Below, piece after piece: positions 8,795 to 16,908 of a stretch of 64,000 bases of DNA. The translations under genes were made by a program, and so were the position numbers. Each line of letters begins with the position of its first letter. Within the stretch, counting starts at the first letter, position 1. The DNA comes from JBBQED01 sp038320345 (lineage in GTDB: Bacteria; Bacteroidota; Bacteroidia; AKYH767-A; OLB10). Location: NCBI GenBank assembly GCA_038320345.1, contig JBBQED010000004.1, positions 124,001-188,000 of the forward strand. Direction: 5' to 3'. The notes below the pieces were generated by a model that saw only the letters and a program-made list of their open reading frames with translations, was not told the origin of the DNA and searched no databases.

Positions 8795-11143
8795 TTAATG
8801 CGCTAACATTAACTTGGCAATACAGGTACTTCCACCCGAAGCATCCGAAGAAATTACAATATAAACGCCGGTAGCAGCTTTTTCACCTTTGAAATTTTTT
8901 CCATCCCAAATAGCCTGACCACCCAACGCTTTTGTTTCATATACTAGATTTCCAGCAACGTCTGTGATTTTCACACTTCCATTTGATACCACGCCTTTAA
9001 TTGCAATGGGTCCATCATACTCTCGCTTTACAGGATTGGGGTATACCACAAGATCAGTACAACCAGATTCACCTGCAATTGCTTCGGATTGATAACTGAT
9101 TAATCCTTTATCAGTACCGATGTATACTTCTCCGCTTTTGTCGTCAATTGCTAGATAAGTAATATTGTTAGAAAACAATGGACTGTTCTCCGCTGTGAAA
9201 TGATGAATTTCTTCCAGACCATCTGCAGAAAACAAATATAATCCTCCACTTTCTGTTCCTACCCATTTCCGATTGGCACCATCTACAGCGATAGCTGTCA
9301 CACTTGCTGCCGCAAGTAAATACTGGTATGAACCATCCTGCTTAATTAAGATTTGCTGAGGGGAAACACTAGGAGGATAAAATAAAAACAATCCGCCTTC
9401 TGTGCCAGCCCAGATAATTCCATCATTATCAACAGCAAGACTTCTTACACGTTCTGATAAAATTGCAATGTCATACTCATCATCAGCAGTGTTATCAATA
9501 GTGTTATTATAATTAAAAACTAGAAGGCCATCCTTTCCTCCGATATTTTCAAAGATGGTAGTCCAGATGTATCCGCTCTTATCGATAACCATATCTCCTG
9601 TTTTGGCAGAAGTTCCGATTCGTTGTTTAAATAAAAATGTTTTCCAACTTCCATCAGTTTTTAAAACACTGAGTACATTATCAACTCCCGCATTCGATAC
9701 CCATAAATTGGCATTGTAATCATAAGCAATCCCGTGAACTTTGGTTGCACAATTATTTCCAAATTGATTTTTCAAAGTGGAGTACATTGCTTGCTTGTAA
9801 GAATTACACGCGCCGGTGGAAGAAGTGCCTAATGTGTCTCTGTAAAAACCAATCGGTTGATTATCTTTAAAATTTAACAAACCAGGACCACTGGCTCCAA
9901 AAAATACATGATCACTATTTGAAGGATCGAGAGCAAGTGAAACAACATCATAAAAATTGTAAGTATTGAATAGCGGAGTCTTCTCTGATTTGCCATCATA
10001 CGTTTCCCACTTTCCATCTTTGTAAGTTGAGAATCCCTGAACCTCGTATTGATTATTCCAGCTTCTGTTTCTCGGACCATGTGTCAACCAGAGTGTACCG
10101 TTTCCAGCCTGCATCATACTCACTTGAGCAGAGTTCGGACCATTCGGATAAATACTTTCTATTTGAGTGCCCACAACTTTTACGAGCCCTTTTTTTCTAT
10201 CGGCTACCCACAATATTTGGTCTTTATCTACAGTGGCATCATAAATATCTCCTTCTTGAATTACAGATCCATCAACATAACGGGTACGGATATACGAATT
10301 ATCGAAAACCATCACATAAAAATCAGAGCATACCAACAAGTTTCCTTCTGCAGTTCTCAGAGAGCGATTACGAAAATTCAACGTCAGCTCCGGAACCAAT
10401 GGCACTCCCCAATTTCCATTCCATGCCATGATGGTATCACCGGTGCTCCTTGAATAATTTACAAATAAAACATTATTATAAACTAGTGCAAGATTAAAAG
10501 TACCAGCATTAGCGGTGTCATCAAGAATCTTTGACCAGTTATTAAAATCAGTAAGATCAATTCCATTTAATGAACCTCGGTATACCCCATTCTCTGTGGC
10601 CGCATAAATAAAATCATTATCCATCGCTACCTCATTTACAATTACTGACGTTCCATTGGTTCCGATGAAATAAGTTTCTTTAACTTCCTTTCTCTCTAGA
10701 TCCATCACTACAATCCCAAATCCACATGCTAGATATGCAAAACGTCCTTTTATAAAAATCCGGTTTATGGTTTTATCTCCAGGAATATTTTTTCTTTTGA
10801 TATCTGAAAAATTAAGAATGGTATTGTCATCATACACGAAATCAATATTGGAGGTAGTATAACCAAGAATAGTCAATTTATAATCGGTACTATACGCAAT
10901 CGTTGAAATCCCAAAATCATTTAATCCGTTCAACTTTGAAAATCTTTCCAGACTATTATCATCGAAATGGTAGGCAAAAAGGCCTTCATCTGTAGCACAA
11001 AAAATCCTTGAAGGAGTAATAGCTAATGTTCTTCCATGCAGATATGGAAGATGTTCCCTCCAATTACCTATAGCAAAGGGTTGCGCTTTTAACGAGGAAA
11101 GCCCTGAAATACAAAGCATTAAGAGTAAAATGGATTTGCGCAT
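8795..11143 (-). CDS. porZ: T9SS component PorZ-like: two beta-propellers plus sorting domain
   Basis: Starting at the ATG at 11141-11143 gives 782 residues with a clean signal peptide (SILLLMLCISGLSSLKAQ); the in-frame ATG at 11248 adds an unlikely leader. The mature N-terminus IGNWREHLPYLHGRTL and repeated propeller blades of the two-component-regulator type (ATDEGLFAY, TENGVYRG, GTEGGLFLF, GTESGGLYLF, GTDKGLISY) match PorZ. It ends with a T9SS type A domain (VVYPNPVKR, then GVYIVIS). In Porphyromonas gingivalis, PorZ is a surface protein that binds A-LPS and feeds the PorU sortase. A generic propeller exoprotein is the alternative, but length and N-terminus favour PorZ. Confidence 0.75.
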   Translation of the reverse strand: MRKSILLLMLCISGLSSLKAQPFAIGNWREHLPYLHGRTLAITPSRIFCATDEGLFAYHFDDNSLERFSKLNGLNDFGISTIAYSTDYKLTILGYTTSNIDFVYDDNTILNFSDIKRKNIPGDKTINRIFIKGRFAYLACGFGIVVMDLERKEVKETYFIGTNGTSVIVNEVAMDNDFIYAATENGVYRGSLNGIDLTDFNNWSKILDDTANAGTFNLALVYNNVLFVNYSRSTGDTIMAWNGNWGVPLVPELTLNFRNRSLRTAEGNLLVCSDFYVMVFDNSYIRTRYVDGSVIQEGDIYDATVDKDQILWVADRKKGLVKVVGTQIESIYPNGPNSAQVSMMQAGNGTLWLTHGPRNRSWNNQYEVQGFSTYKDGKWETYDGKSEKTPLFNTYNFYDVVSLALDPSNSDHVFFGASGPGLLNFKDNQPIGFYRDTLGTSSTGACNSYKQAMYSTLKNQFGNNCATKVHGIAYDYNANLWVSNAGVDNVLSVLKTDGSWKTFLFKQRIGTSAKTGDMVIDKSGYIWTTIFENIGGKDGLLVFNYNNTIDNTADDEYDIAILSERVRSLAVDNDGIIWAGTEGGLFLFYPPSVSPQQILIKQDGSYQYLLAAASVTAIAVDGANRKWVGTESGGLYLFSADGLEEIHHFTAENSPLFSNNITYLAIDDKSGEVYIGTDKGLISYQSEAIAGESGCTDLVVYPNPVKREYDGPIAIKGVVSNGSVKITDVAGNLVYETKALGGQAIWDGKNFKGEKAATGVYIVISSDASGGSTCIAKLMLAH

Positions 11144-11302
11144 ATAATTAGTTTCGGGTATTAAATAACTCAGGAGCAGAAAGATTATTGCCAGAGGGAT
11201 AAAATTAGGGAAAATGTAGGCTAATCTGTGATATGAGTATTTCAGCACTCTTGTTTGCGTATGAAACTCTTAACTTCGTAGCCCTTAAGAAAGAACTGAA
11301 TT

Positions 11303-13048
11303 ATGTTACGTACGCATACCTGTGGTGAGCTGACTTTAAAGAATGCTGGAACTAAAGTAAAACTGAGCGGTTGGGTACAACGCTCTCGGAATCTAGGTGG
11401 AATGACCTTCGTTGATCTCCGTGATCGTTATGGTCTTACCCAGTTAGCATTTAATATGGATACCAATGCTTCGCTTTGTGAAGATGCACGTAAACTGGGA
11501 CGTGAATTTGTAATCAGCATTACGGGCACGGTCACTGAACGTGAAAGTAAAAATCTGAAAATGGCAACTGGTGAAATTGAAATCATCGTGGATTCCATGC
11601 AGATTCTAAATGTTTCAGCAACGCCTCCCTTTACTATTGAAGAACAAACCGATGGTGGCGATGATCTGAGGATGAAATATAGATACCTTGATCTTAGAAG
11701 ATCCGTGGTAAGAAGTAATTTAGAATTGCGTCACCGCATCGCAATAGAAACCAGAAATTTTCTCGATAAGCTTCAATTTTTAGAAGTTGAAACTCCTGTA
11801 CTTATTAAATCTACACCAGAAGGTGCGCGCGATTTTGTGGTTCCTTCAAGAATGAATCAAGGACAATTTTATGCATTGCCACAATCACCACAAACCTTCA
11901 AACAATTACTGATGGTTGCTGGATTCGATCGTTATTATCAGATTGTAAAATGCTTTCGTGATGAAGATTTAAGAGCGGATCGACAGCCAGAATTTACGCA
12001 GATCGATTGTGAAATGAGTTTCGTAGAACGTGAAGATATTCTTCAAACTTTTGAAGGATTGATTCGTCATTTATTCTGGAAAGTAAAAGGTATTGAACTA
12101 GCTGAATTACCTCGTATGACCTACGCTGATGCGATGAAATATTATGGTTGTGATAAACCTGATACTCGTTTTGAAATGCGCTTTATTGAACTTAATGACC
12201 TTGTAAAACACAAAGGTTTCAAAGTTTTTGATGAGGCTGAACTAGTCGTAGGAATTTGTGCTTCCGGCTGTTCAGAATACACCCGAAAACAACTGGATGA
12301 GTTAACTGAATTTGTTAAGAAACCACAGATAGGAGCTAACGGTCTCGTCTATGTGAAGTATAATAGTGATGGAACTTTAAAGTCGAGTGTAGATAAGTTT
12401 TACAACGAAGAAGAACTTAAAAAATGGGCTGTTGCACTAGATGCAAAAGAAGGAGATTTGCTCTTGATCCTAGCCGGACAACCTGACAAAACCCGTAAGG
12501 CATTAAATGAATTAAGATTGGAAATGGGCACTCGTTTAGGACTGCGTGATAAAAATAATTACCAGTGCTTATGGGTTGTTGATTTCCCACTTCTTGAATA
12601 TGGAGAAGAAGCCAATCGTTGGTTTGCGATGCATCATCCATTTACTTCACCTTTACCGGAAGATGTTCCATTGCTGAAAGACAATCAAGGTGCTGTTCGT
12701 GCCAATGCTTACGATATGGTTATTAACGGTGTTGAGGTAGGTGGTGGATCAATCCGGATCCATGATCGTGAGTTGCAATCGGAAATGTTTAGCATTCTTG
12801 GATTCAGTAAAGAAGAAGCACAAAATCAATTCGGATTTTTAATGAATGCTTTTGAATATGGTGCTCCTCCACATGGTGGAATTGCGTTTGGCTTTGATCG
12901 TTTATGTTCTTTGTTTGGAGGTGCTGATGGTATCCGTGATTTTATTGCATTCCCGAAAAACAATAGCGGTAGAGATGTTATGATTGATGCTCCATCATCC
13001 ATTCATGATGAACAGTTGAAAGAGCTTGGGATAAAAGTGAATCTTTAA
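11303..13048 (+). CDS. aspS: aspartate--tRNA ligase
   Basis: 581 residues in the bacterial AspRS layout: OB-fold anticodon domain (about 1-105, LSGWVQRSRNLGGMTFVDLRD), class II catalytic core with motif 2 FRDEDLRADRQPEFTQID, an inserted GAD domain (about 285-420), and motif 3 GIAFGFDRLCSLFGG. It charges tRNA-Asp, and possibly tRNA-Asn if the organism uses the transamidation route, which cannot be told here. Length is normal. Confidence 0.97.
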   Translation: MLRTHTCGELTLKNAGTKVKLSGWVQRSRNLGGMTFVDLRDRYGLTQLAFNMDTNASLCEDARKLGREFVISITGTVTERESKNLKMATGEIEIIVDSMQILNVSATPPFTIEEQTDGGDDLRMKYRYLDLRRSVVRSNLELRHRIAIETRNFLDKLQFLEVETPVLIKSTPEGARDFVVPSRMNQGQFYALPQSPQTFKQLLMVAGFDRYYQIVKCFRDEDLRADRQPEFTQIDCEMSFVEREDILQTFEGLIRHLFWKVKGIELAELPRMTYADAMKYYGCDKPDTRFEMRFIELNDLVKHKGFKVFDEAELVVGICASGCSEYTRKQLDELTEFVKKPQIGANGLVYVKYNSDGTLKSSVDKFYNEEELKKWAVALDAKEGDLLLILAGQPDKTRKALNELRLEMGTRLGLRDKNNYQCLWVVDFPLLEYGEEANRWFAMHHPFTSPLPEDVPLLKDNQGAVRANAYDMVINGVEVGGGSIRIHDRELQSEMFSILGFSKEEAQNQFGFLMNAFEYGAPPHGGIAFGFDRLCSLFGGADGIRDFIAFPKNNSGRDVMIDAPSSIHDEQLKELGIKVNL

Positions 13049-13061
13049 AAAAATTAATTCA

Positions 13062-13098
13062 AATTAAAAAGGCGCTAATTTTTAGCGCCTTTTTAATT
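13062..13098. terminator. bidirectional terminator after aspS
   Basis: A perfect 17-bp stem (13062-13078 with 13082-13098) around TTT contains the GC core GGCGCTAA/TTAGCGCC and A/T-rich outer arms. It lies between the convergent aspS and the sorting-domain gene and can serve both. Confidence 0.92.
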
Positions 13099-13111
13099 AA
13101 GCTTTTTGAGA

Positions 13112-13486
13112 TCAAGGTTTAATCGTTATCCTGCGAGAAATATTTCCACTATCCGCTTGAATCTTCACAAAATAATATCCGGGCTTTTTATCTGCTAAAT
13201 TTATTGTGAATGTATTACCAGAAGTTTTTTCAGCTTCATAACTACCTACCAAATTGCCTAGCAAGTCAAACAACTGAATTTTGGGATTATGGCTTTGGGA
13301 ATCTGAAAACTCAAACATTACTGGACCACTTGTAGGTTGGGGATATACAGAAACAGTTACATCCCGGTTAGTTCTTAATGCTGTAGGAACTGAAATCATA
13401 CTTTCCTGAGTTCCCTGTGCGAACATATCGATGCACTGAAAAAACATTCCTAGGATGCATATGATTAAGAGTAGGTTTTTCTTCAT
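13112..13486 (-). CDS. small exported protein made only of a T9SS sorting domain
   Basis: 124 residues: a signal peptide (about 1-24, ending MFAQ), a short linker, then a type A T9SS C-terminal domain over about 46-124 (VSVYPQPTSGPVMFEFS, IQLFDLLGNLV, GYYFVKIQ, ending ITIKP). There is no room for a cargo domain. Type A domains normally direct proteins through the T9SS and are cleaved by PorU. The gene could encode a free carrier or decoy, or be a remnant of a longer exoprotein; the reading frame and signal peptide are intact. Confidence 0.8.
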   Translation of the reverse strand: MKKNLLLIICILGMFFQCIDMFAQGTQESMISVPTALRTNRDVTVSVYPQPTSGPVMFEFSDSQSHNPKIQLFDLLGNLVGSYEAEKTSGNTFTINLADKKPGYYFVKIQADSGNISRRITIKP

Positions 13487-13565
13487 AAATGTAAATTTTA
13501 ATCTCTTGAATGGTAATCGTAATAAATATTCAACGTACTTTTTTTATTAATCAAATTCCTTGCCG

Positions 13566-14129
13566 TTACTTATTGTTGTAGGCATTCATCGTAGGCTGAA
13601 GTCCTATACTGCAGAAGCTTTTCACCATATCTCCTGCAACATTAATCCTTTCTTGAAGCTGTTTGGCTTCTTCCGATGACCAGTGACCCAGCACAAAATC
13701 TACTTGACGCCCTTTGGGGAAATCACTGCCGATCCCAAAACGAAGTCGTGCAAACTGGTCGTTTCCAAGGCATTCGATAAGACTAGTAATTCCATTATGC
13801 CCTGCGGCACTACCAGCTGGTCGCATACGTAATGTACCATAAGGTAATGCCAGATCATCAGCGATCACCAATAAGTTCTCTTTCGGTATTTTTAATTCTC
13901 CCAACCAGAACCGAACTGCTTCCCCACTGAGATTCATGTATGTAGTAGGTTTTATCAGCACTAGTGTTCTGCCTTTATGACGGACTTCTGCCATCCAAGC
14001 TTTTTTTCCACTAGTGAAACTTACACCTGCTTCGCGAGCAATAGTATCCACCACATCAAACCCAATATTGTGTCGGGTATGAACATATTCGGCTCCGATA
14101 TTTCCAAGTCCTGCTATCAGGAATTTCAT
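13566..14129 (-). CDS. pth: peptidyl-tRNA hydrolase
   Basis: 187 residues with the Pth fingerprint: GLGNIGAEYVHTRHNIGFD with the catalytic His (about 20), KPTTYMNLSGEAV with the substrate-binding Asn, and DDLALPYGTLRMRPAGSAAGHNG. It releases peptides from prematurely dropped peptidyl-tRNA. It follows rplY on the same strand, a common bacterial pairing. Confidence 0.97.
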   Translation of the reverse strand: MKFLIAGLGNIGAEYVHTRHNIGFDVVDTIAREAGVSFTSGKKAWMAEVRHKGRTLVLIKPTTYMNLSGEAVRFWLGELKIPKENLLVIADDLALPYGTLRMRPAGSAAGHNGITSLIECLGNDQFARLRFGIGSDFPKGRQVDFVLGHWSSEEAKQLQERINVAGDMVKSFCSIGLQPTMNAYNNK

Positions 14130-14203
14130 TGAATCTATGAATCAGAACAGTGAAACTATTCAGTCAGACTGATGTGTTCCACCATGATTTATATAAATGA
14201 CAA

Positions 14204-14231
14204 AGAGGAACCCGTTTTTGCGGATTCCTCT
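14204..14231 (-). terminator. hairpin between rplY and pth
   Basis: AGAGGAACCCG and CGGATTCCTCT form an 11-position stem with one mismatch and a short T-rich loop, just after the rplY stop on minus. The following T-tract is poor, so it may only attenuate transcription into pth. Confidence 0.5.
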
Positions 14232-14253
14232 AAACTATTTTAAAGGAGTTAAA

Positions 14254-14832
14254 TTATTTACCCTTTTCAGCTACAGCATCTGCTGCAACATTACGGGTCA
14301 TATTCACACTAACAATAACATTGCTAGGCGAATCCATAATTTCAACACCGTCAATTTTCAAATCTTTCACACGAATAGTGTTACCAATTTTCAAACCGGA
14401 GATATCCACATTAATGGCATCAGGTAAGGTTGATGAAATACCACGAATTTTCAGGCGGCGAGCTTTTAACACTAATTTACCACCCATTTTCACACCTTCA
14501 GAAGCCCCGGTAGTGCGAACTGGAATACTCATAGTAACTGGCTTATCTTTAAACACCTGTAGAAAATCCACGTGATTAATTGCATCATTCACCGGATGAA
14601 ATTGTACATCCTGTAAAGTTGCCATATACTCGGTTCCATCTACATAAATTTTCACCATGTATACTTCAGGTGTGTAGATCAGACCTTTAAAGTTGGCGGT
14701 TTCAGCAGAGAAGTGAATTTGCTCATCGCCTCCATAAAGTACGCATGGTACTTTACCGGAATTACGCAGGGATTTTACTTCCTGTTTAGTGATCGATGAT
14801 CTTCTGGTGCCTTTAATTTCAAACGTTTTCAT
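14254..14832 (-). CDS. rplY: 50S ribosomal protein L25 (Ctc form)
   Basis: 192 residues, the long L25/TL5/Ctc form. An N-terminal 5S rRNA-binding domain (about 1-95: RRSSITKQEVKSLRNSGKVPCVLYGG and LQDVQFHPVNDAINHVDFLQ, with the shared HVDF motif) is followed by a C-terminal beta domain (about 96-180) ending in an acidic/basic tail. It lies 14 bp after the prs stop, so prs and rplY, and possibly pth, are co-transcribed. Confidence 0.96.
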   Translation of the reverse strand: MKTFEIKGTRRSSITKQEVKSLRNSGKVPCVLYGGDEQIHFSAETANFKGLIYTPEVYMVKIYVDGTEYMATLQDVQFHPVNDAINHVDFLQVFKDKPVTMSIPVRTTGASEGVKMGGKLVLKARRLKIRGISSTLPDAINVDISGLKIGNTIRVKDLKIDGVEIMDSPSNVIVSVNMTRNVAADAVAEKGK

Positions 14833-14846
14833 TGTAATAAATATGA

Positions 14847-15782
14847 TTATGCTTTTACAAAGAGAGAACTAATGGATTCATACGCATAGACGCGTTGAAT
14901 TGCTTTCGCAAATAATGCAGCGGTAGGCAGCTGCTTAATTTTATTGGAAGGTTTGCGTAATGGAATTGTATCGCAAACAACAACTTCAGTAAGAAGTGAG
15001 TCGTTAATTCTTTCGTAAGCCGCTCCACTCAAAACTGGATGAGTACAGAACGCACGCACACTTGCAGCACCATGATCTTTCAAGATGCTTGCAGCTTTTG
15101 TTAGCGTTCCGGCAGTATCTACAATATCATCAACTAAGATCACATCTCTTCCGGTAACATCGCCGATCACTTGCATCCCTTCAATCTCATTTGCGCGTTT
15201 ACGTTGCTTATCGATAATTGCCATATCAGCACTAAAGTAAGAAGCGTAAGTACGTGCACGGTGAACTCCACCCATATCAGGAGCACAGAAGAGCATATTC
15301 GGCAAGTCCAATGTTTTGATATAAGGAACGAAGATGGCTGATGCATCCATATGATCTACAGGAACGTCAAAGAAACCCTGAATCTGAGGAGCGTGAAGAT
15401 CCATGGTCATGATTCTTGTAACCCCTGCAGTATATAACAAGTTGGCAACAAGTTTAGATGCGATAGCAACCCTTGGCTTGTCTTTACGGTCACTACGTGC
15501 AAACCCGAAATATGGAATTACAGCAGTAATATAATGGGCTGAAGCTCTTTTTGCTGCATCGATGAGCAGAAGGAGTTCAAATAGATTATCGGTTGGTGAG
15601 AACGTGCTCTGAATAATAAACACATCACAGCCTCTCACACTTTCATCGAAAGAGGGGGAGAACTCACCATCACTGAATCTTGCCACCTTAACGTCACCAA
15701 GTGGCGCGCCATAGTGATCAGCGATCTGTTCAGCCAGATATCTGGATGTGGTTCCTGAGAAGATCTTTACCTGTCGGGCCAT
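14847..15782 (-). CDS. prs: ribose-phosphate pyrophosphokinase
   Basis: 311 residues with class I PRPP synthetase motifs: KIFSGTTSRYLAEQIAD at the N-terminus, the ATP-site FARSDRKDKPR, the metal-site MDLHAPQIQGFFDVPVDH, and the PRPP loop DVILVDDIVDTAGTLTKA. It makes PRPP from ribose-5-phosphate and ATP for nucleotide, His and Trp synthesis. First gene of the prs-rplY-pth block. Confidence 0.97.
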   Translation of the reverse strand: MARQVKIFSGTTSRYLAEQIADHYGAPLGDVKVARFSDGEFSPSFDESVRGCDVFIIQSTFSPTDNLFELLLLIDAAKRASAHYITAVIPYFGFARSDRKDKPRVAIASKLVANLLYTAGVTRIMTMDLHAPQIQGFFDVPVDHMDASAIFVPYIKTLDLPNMLFCAPDMGGVHRARTYASYFSADMAIIDKQRKRANEIEGMQVIGDVTGRDVILVDDIVDTAGTLTKAASILKDHGAASVRAFCTHPVLSGAAYERINDSLLTEVVVCDTIPLRKPSNKIKQLPTAALFAKAIQRVYAYESISSLFVKA

Positions 15783-16042
15783 GTGTATATTATTGCTGGA
15801 AAAAGGGCTGCAAAGAAAAGAAAAAAGCCCTAGTATTCAAAATGAATTCACAACTCATTGTTGAAATCATTGTTCAGGTTGAAAAAATCTTTAATTTCGC
15901 CCTCCCATCAGGGAACAATTTAGCGTAAATAGATCAAGAATTGGTTGGGCGAAAAGTTTAAAAAGCTAATTATCAATTATTTAACTAACGGATTTGAACC
16001 ACCTGCAAATTCCAGAGTTAGAAGTGAATTGGGAATCGTTAA
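15783..16042. other. non-coding leader region upstream of prs and the tRNA locus
   Basis: AT-rich and without a convincing reading frame. It should hold the prs promoter on minus and part of the tRNA promoter region on plus. I see no hairpin or known motif in it. Confidence 0.5.
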
Positions 16043-16184
16043 AATGCCAAGCTGGCGGACCTGACCAAGGAAAGCCCGACAGCTGCGCGAAATAGTAGAA
16101 AGGAATTGCAATTAATGCCCAGCTGGCGGACCTGACGAAGGAAAGCCCGACAGCTGCGAGAAATATTAAAAAGGAGTTATAATT
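16043..16184 (+). repeat. two 71-bp tandem units carrying the 5' end of tRNA-Leu
   Basis: Two units (16043-16113 and 16114-16184) have an exact 71-bp period and differ at roughly a dozen positions. Each begins with AATGCC(A/C)AGCTGGCGGA, which is the first 14 bases of the tRNA plus three upstream bases. Each then continues with a shared non-tRNA stretch (CCTGAC, AAGGAAAGCCCGACAGCTGCG). The intact tRNA begins at the same phase in the third position (16185). Internal CAGCTG repeats could allow folding. Confidence 0.85.
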
Positions 16185-16187
16185 AAT

Positions 16188-16267
16188 GCCCAGCTGGCGG
16201 AATTGGTAGACGCGCTGGTCTCAAACACCTGTGGGAAACCGTGCCGGTTCGACTCCGGCGCTGGGTA
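16188..16267 (+). tRNA. tRNA-Leu (anticodon CAA)
   Basis: 80 bases folding as a class II tRNA. Acceptor GCCCAGC pairs with GCTGGGT (terminal G-U). The D arm is GCG...CGC with AATTGGTAGA, the anticodon loop CTCAAAC gives CAA, and the anticodon stem has one T-T mismatch. A variable arm of 13-14 bases and the T arm GCCGG-TTCGACT-CCGGC follow. Discriminator A; CCA is not encoded. It reads UUG. A terminator hairpin starts ten bases after its end. Confidence 0.9.
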
Positions 16268-16276
16268 CGAATGTCT

Positions 16277-16301
16277 AACGGCAGAGATTTTCTCTGCCGT
16301 T
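16277..16301 (+). terminator. terminator of tRNA-Leu
   Basis: AACGGCAGAGA pairs with TCTCTGCCGTT around TTT, followed by a short T-run. The same hairpin recurs at 16511 as part of a larger duplication. Confidence 0.8.
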
Positions 16302-16421
16302 TTCGGTTTAAGTAGAAAAGATGAAAAGCAGAACTTACCTTCACAATTTGAAAAACTACCCTGAAATTGCTCAAAAGCTTATTATTAAATATTCTGTTGA
16401 AATTTGATTTTTTTTGCGCTG

Positions 16422-16440
16422 TCCCGATAGGTATCGGGAT
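16422..16440. repeat. 19-bp palindromic element, copy 1
   Basis: TCCCGATAGGTATCGGGAT has inverted arms TCCCGATA/TATCGGGA. It sits exactly at the left end of the duplicated tRNA 3' half, replacing the tRNA sequence that should precede CAAACACC. Confidence 0.75.
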
Positions 16441-16501
16441 CAAACACCTGTGGGAAACCGTGCCAGTTCTCCCGATGCCTATCGGGATCCGGCGCTGGGT
16501 A
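16440..16501 (+). pseudogene. partial tRNA-Leu copy (3' half), disrupted in the T loop
   Basis: From TCAAACACCTG onward this matches the intact tRNA from its anticodon loop to the discriminator base. In the T arm, the four bases GACT are replaced by a 19-bp palindrome and there is one G-to-A change in the T stem. It lacks the acceptor 5' strand, D arm and half of the anticodon arm, so it cannot be a functional tRNA. The duplication continues through the terminator to 16550. Confidence 0.85.
16470..16488. repeat. 19-bp palindromic element, copy 2, inside the T loop of the tRNA copy
   Basis: TCCCGATGCCTATCGGGAT shares its outer seven bases on each side with copy 1 and differs only in the central four to five bases. 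It replaces GACT between GTTC and CCGGCG of the tRNA T arm. Confidence 0.75.
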
Positions 16502-16510
16502 CAAATGTTT

Positions 16511-16535
16511 AACGGCAGAGATTTTCTCTGCCGTT
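16511..16535 (+). terminator. duplicated tRNA terminator hairpin
   Basis: Same stem as at 16277 (AACGGCAGAGA/TCTCTGCCGTT), here followed by a T5 run ending at 16538. It precedes the GIY-YIG remnant. Confidence 0.75.
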
Positions 16536-16549
16536 TTTGGTTTAAGTAG

Positions 16550-16735
16550 ATGGCTACTGTCTATATTTTATATTCGAAAAGTGCCGATAAATTCTATATC
16601 GGGAGTACTCTAGATTTTGATCAACGACTCGACTACCATTTAAATAAAGAATTTCAAAATAGTTTTACTGCGAAGTATCTTTTGCAATCCTTTTTTTCTC
16701 ATATCGTTTTGGGACTAAACGCAGTGCAGGATTAA
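16550..16735 (+). pseudogene. truncated GIY-YIG nuclease remnant
   Basis: The first 42 or so residues (ATVYILYSKSADKFYIGST, then LDFDQRLDYHLNKEF) are the N-terminal half of a small GIY-YIG endonuclease, including the VYIL and YIGST elements and the conserved Arg. After FTAK the sequence no longer resembles the family and stops at 61 residues, where intact members have about 80-100. The catalytic Glu region is missing. The gene starts at the very end of the duplicated tRNA segment. Probably inactive. Confidence 0.75.
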
Positions 16736-16908
16736 TACCACTAATTTTGTTACGAAGCACAAATGTTCGAGCTTGCATAAATGCCACTACGAAGCATTGA
16801 ACCCCGTATAGTCGTGTAGCTCTTGTTATCGGCTGCCTTGATATCTTTACGAAGCAATACTGTTTCAATTTATCATTCAAGATTGTTAAGATTATCAAAC
16901 ATGGAATC
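16736..16908. other. non-coding decay zone after the GIY-YIG remnant
   Basis: No convincing frame. The nonamer TACGAAGCA occurs three times (16751, 16788, 16848) at irregular spacing. It may be degraded remains of the 3' part of the GIY-YIG gene or of inserted DNA. Confidence 0.4.

Noticed and set aside
16183..16443. 86-codon minus-strand frame across the tRNA-Leu region
   Set aside because: It runs antisense through the tRNA and its terminator; the tRNA explains the sequence.
16751..16856. Three copies of TACGAAGCA
   Set aside because: Spacing is irregular (37 and 60 bp) and flanks are unrelated, so neither a CRISPR nor a tandem repeat is supported.
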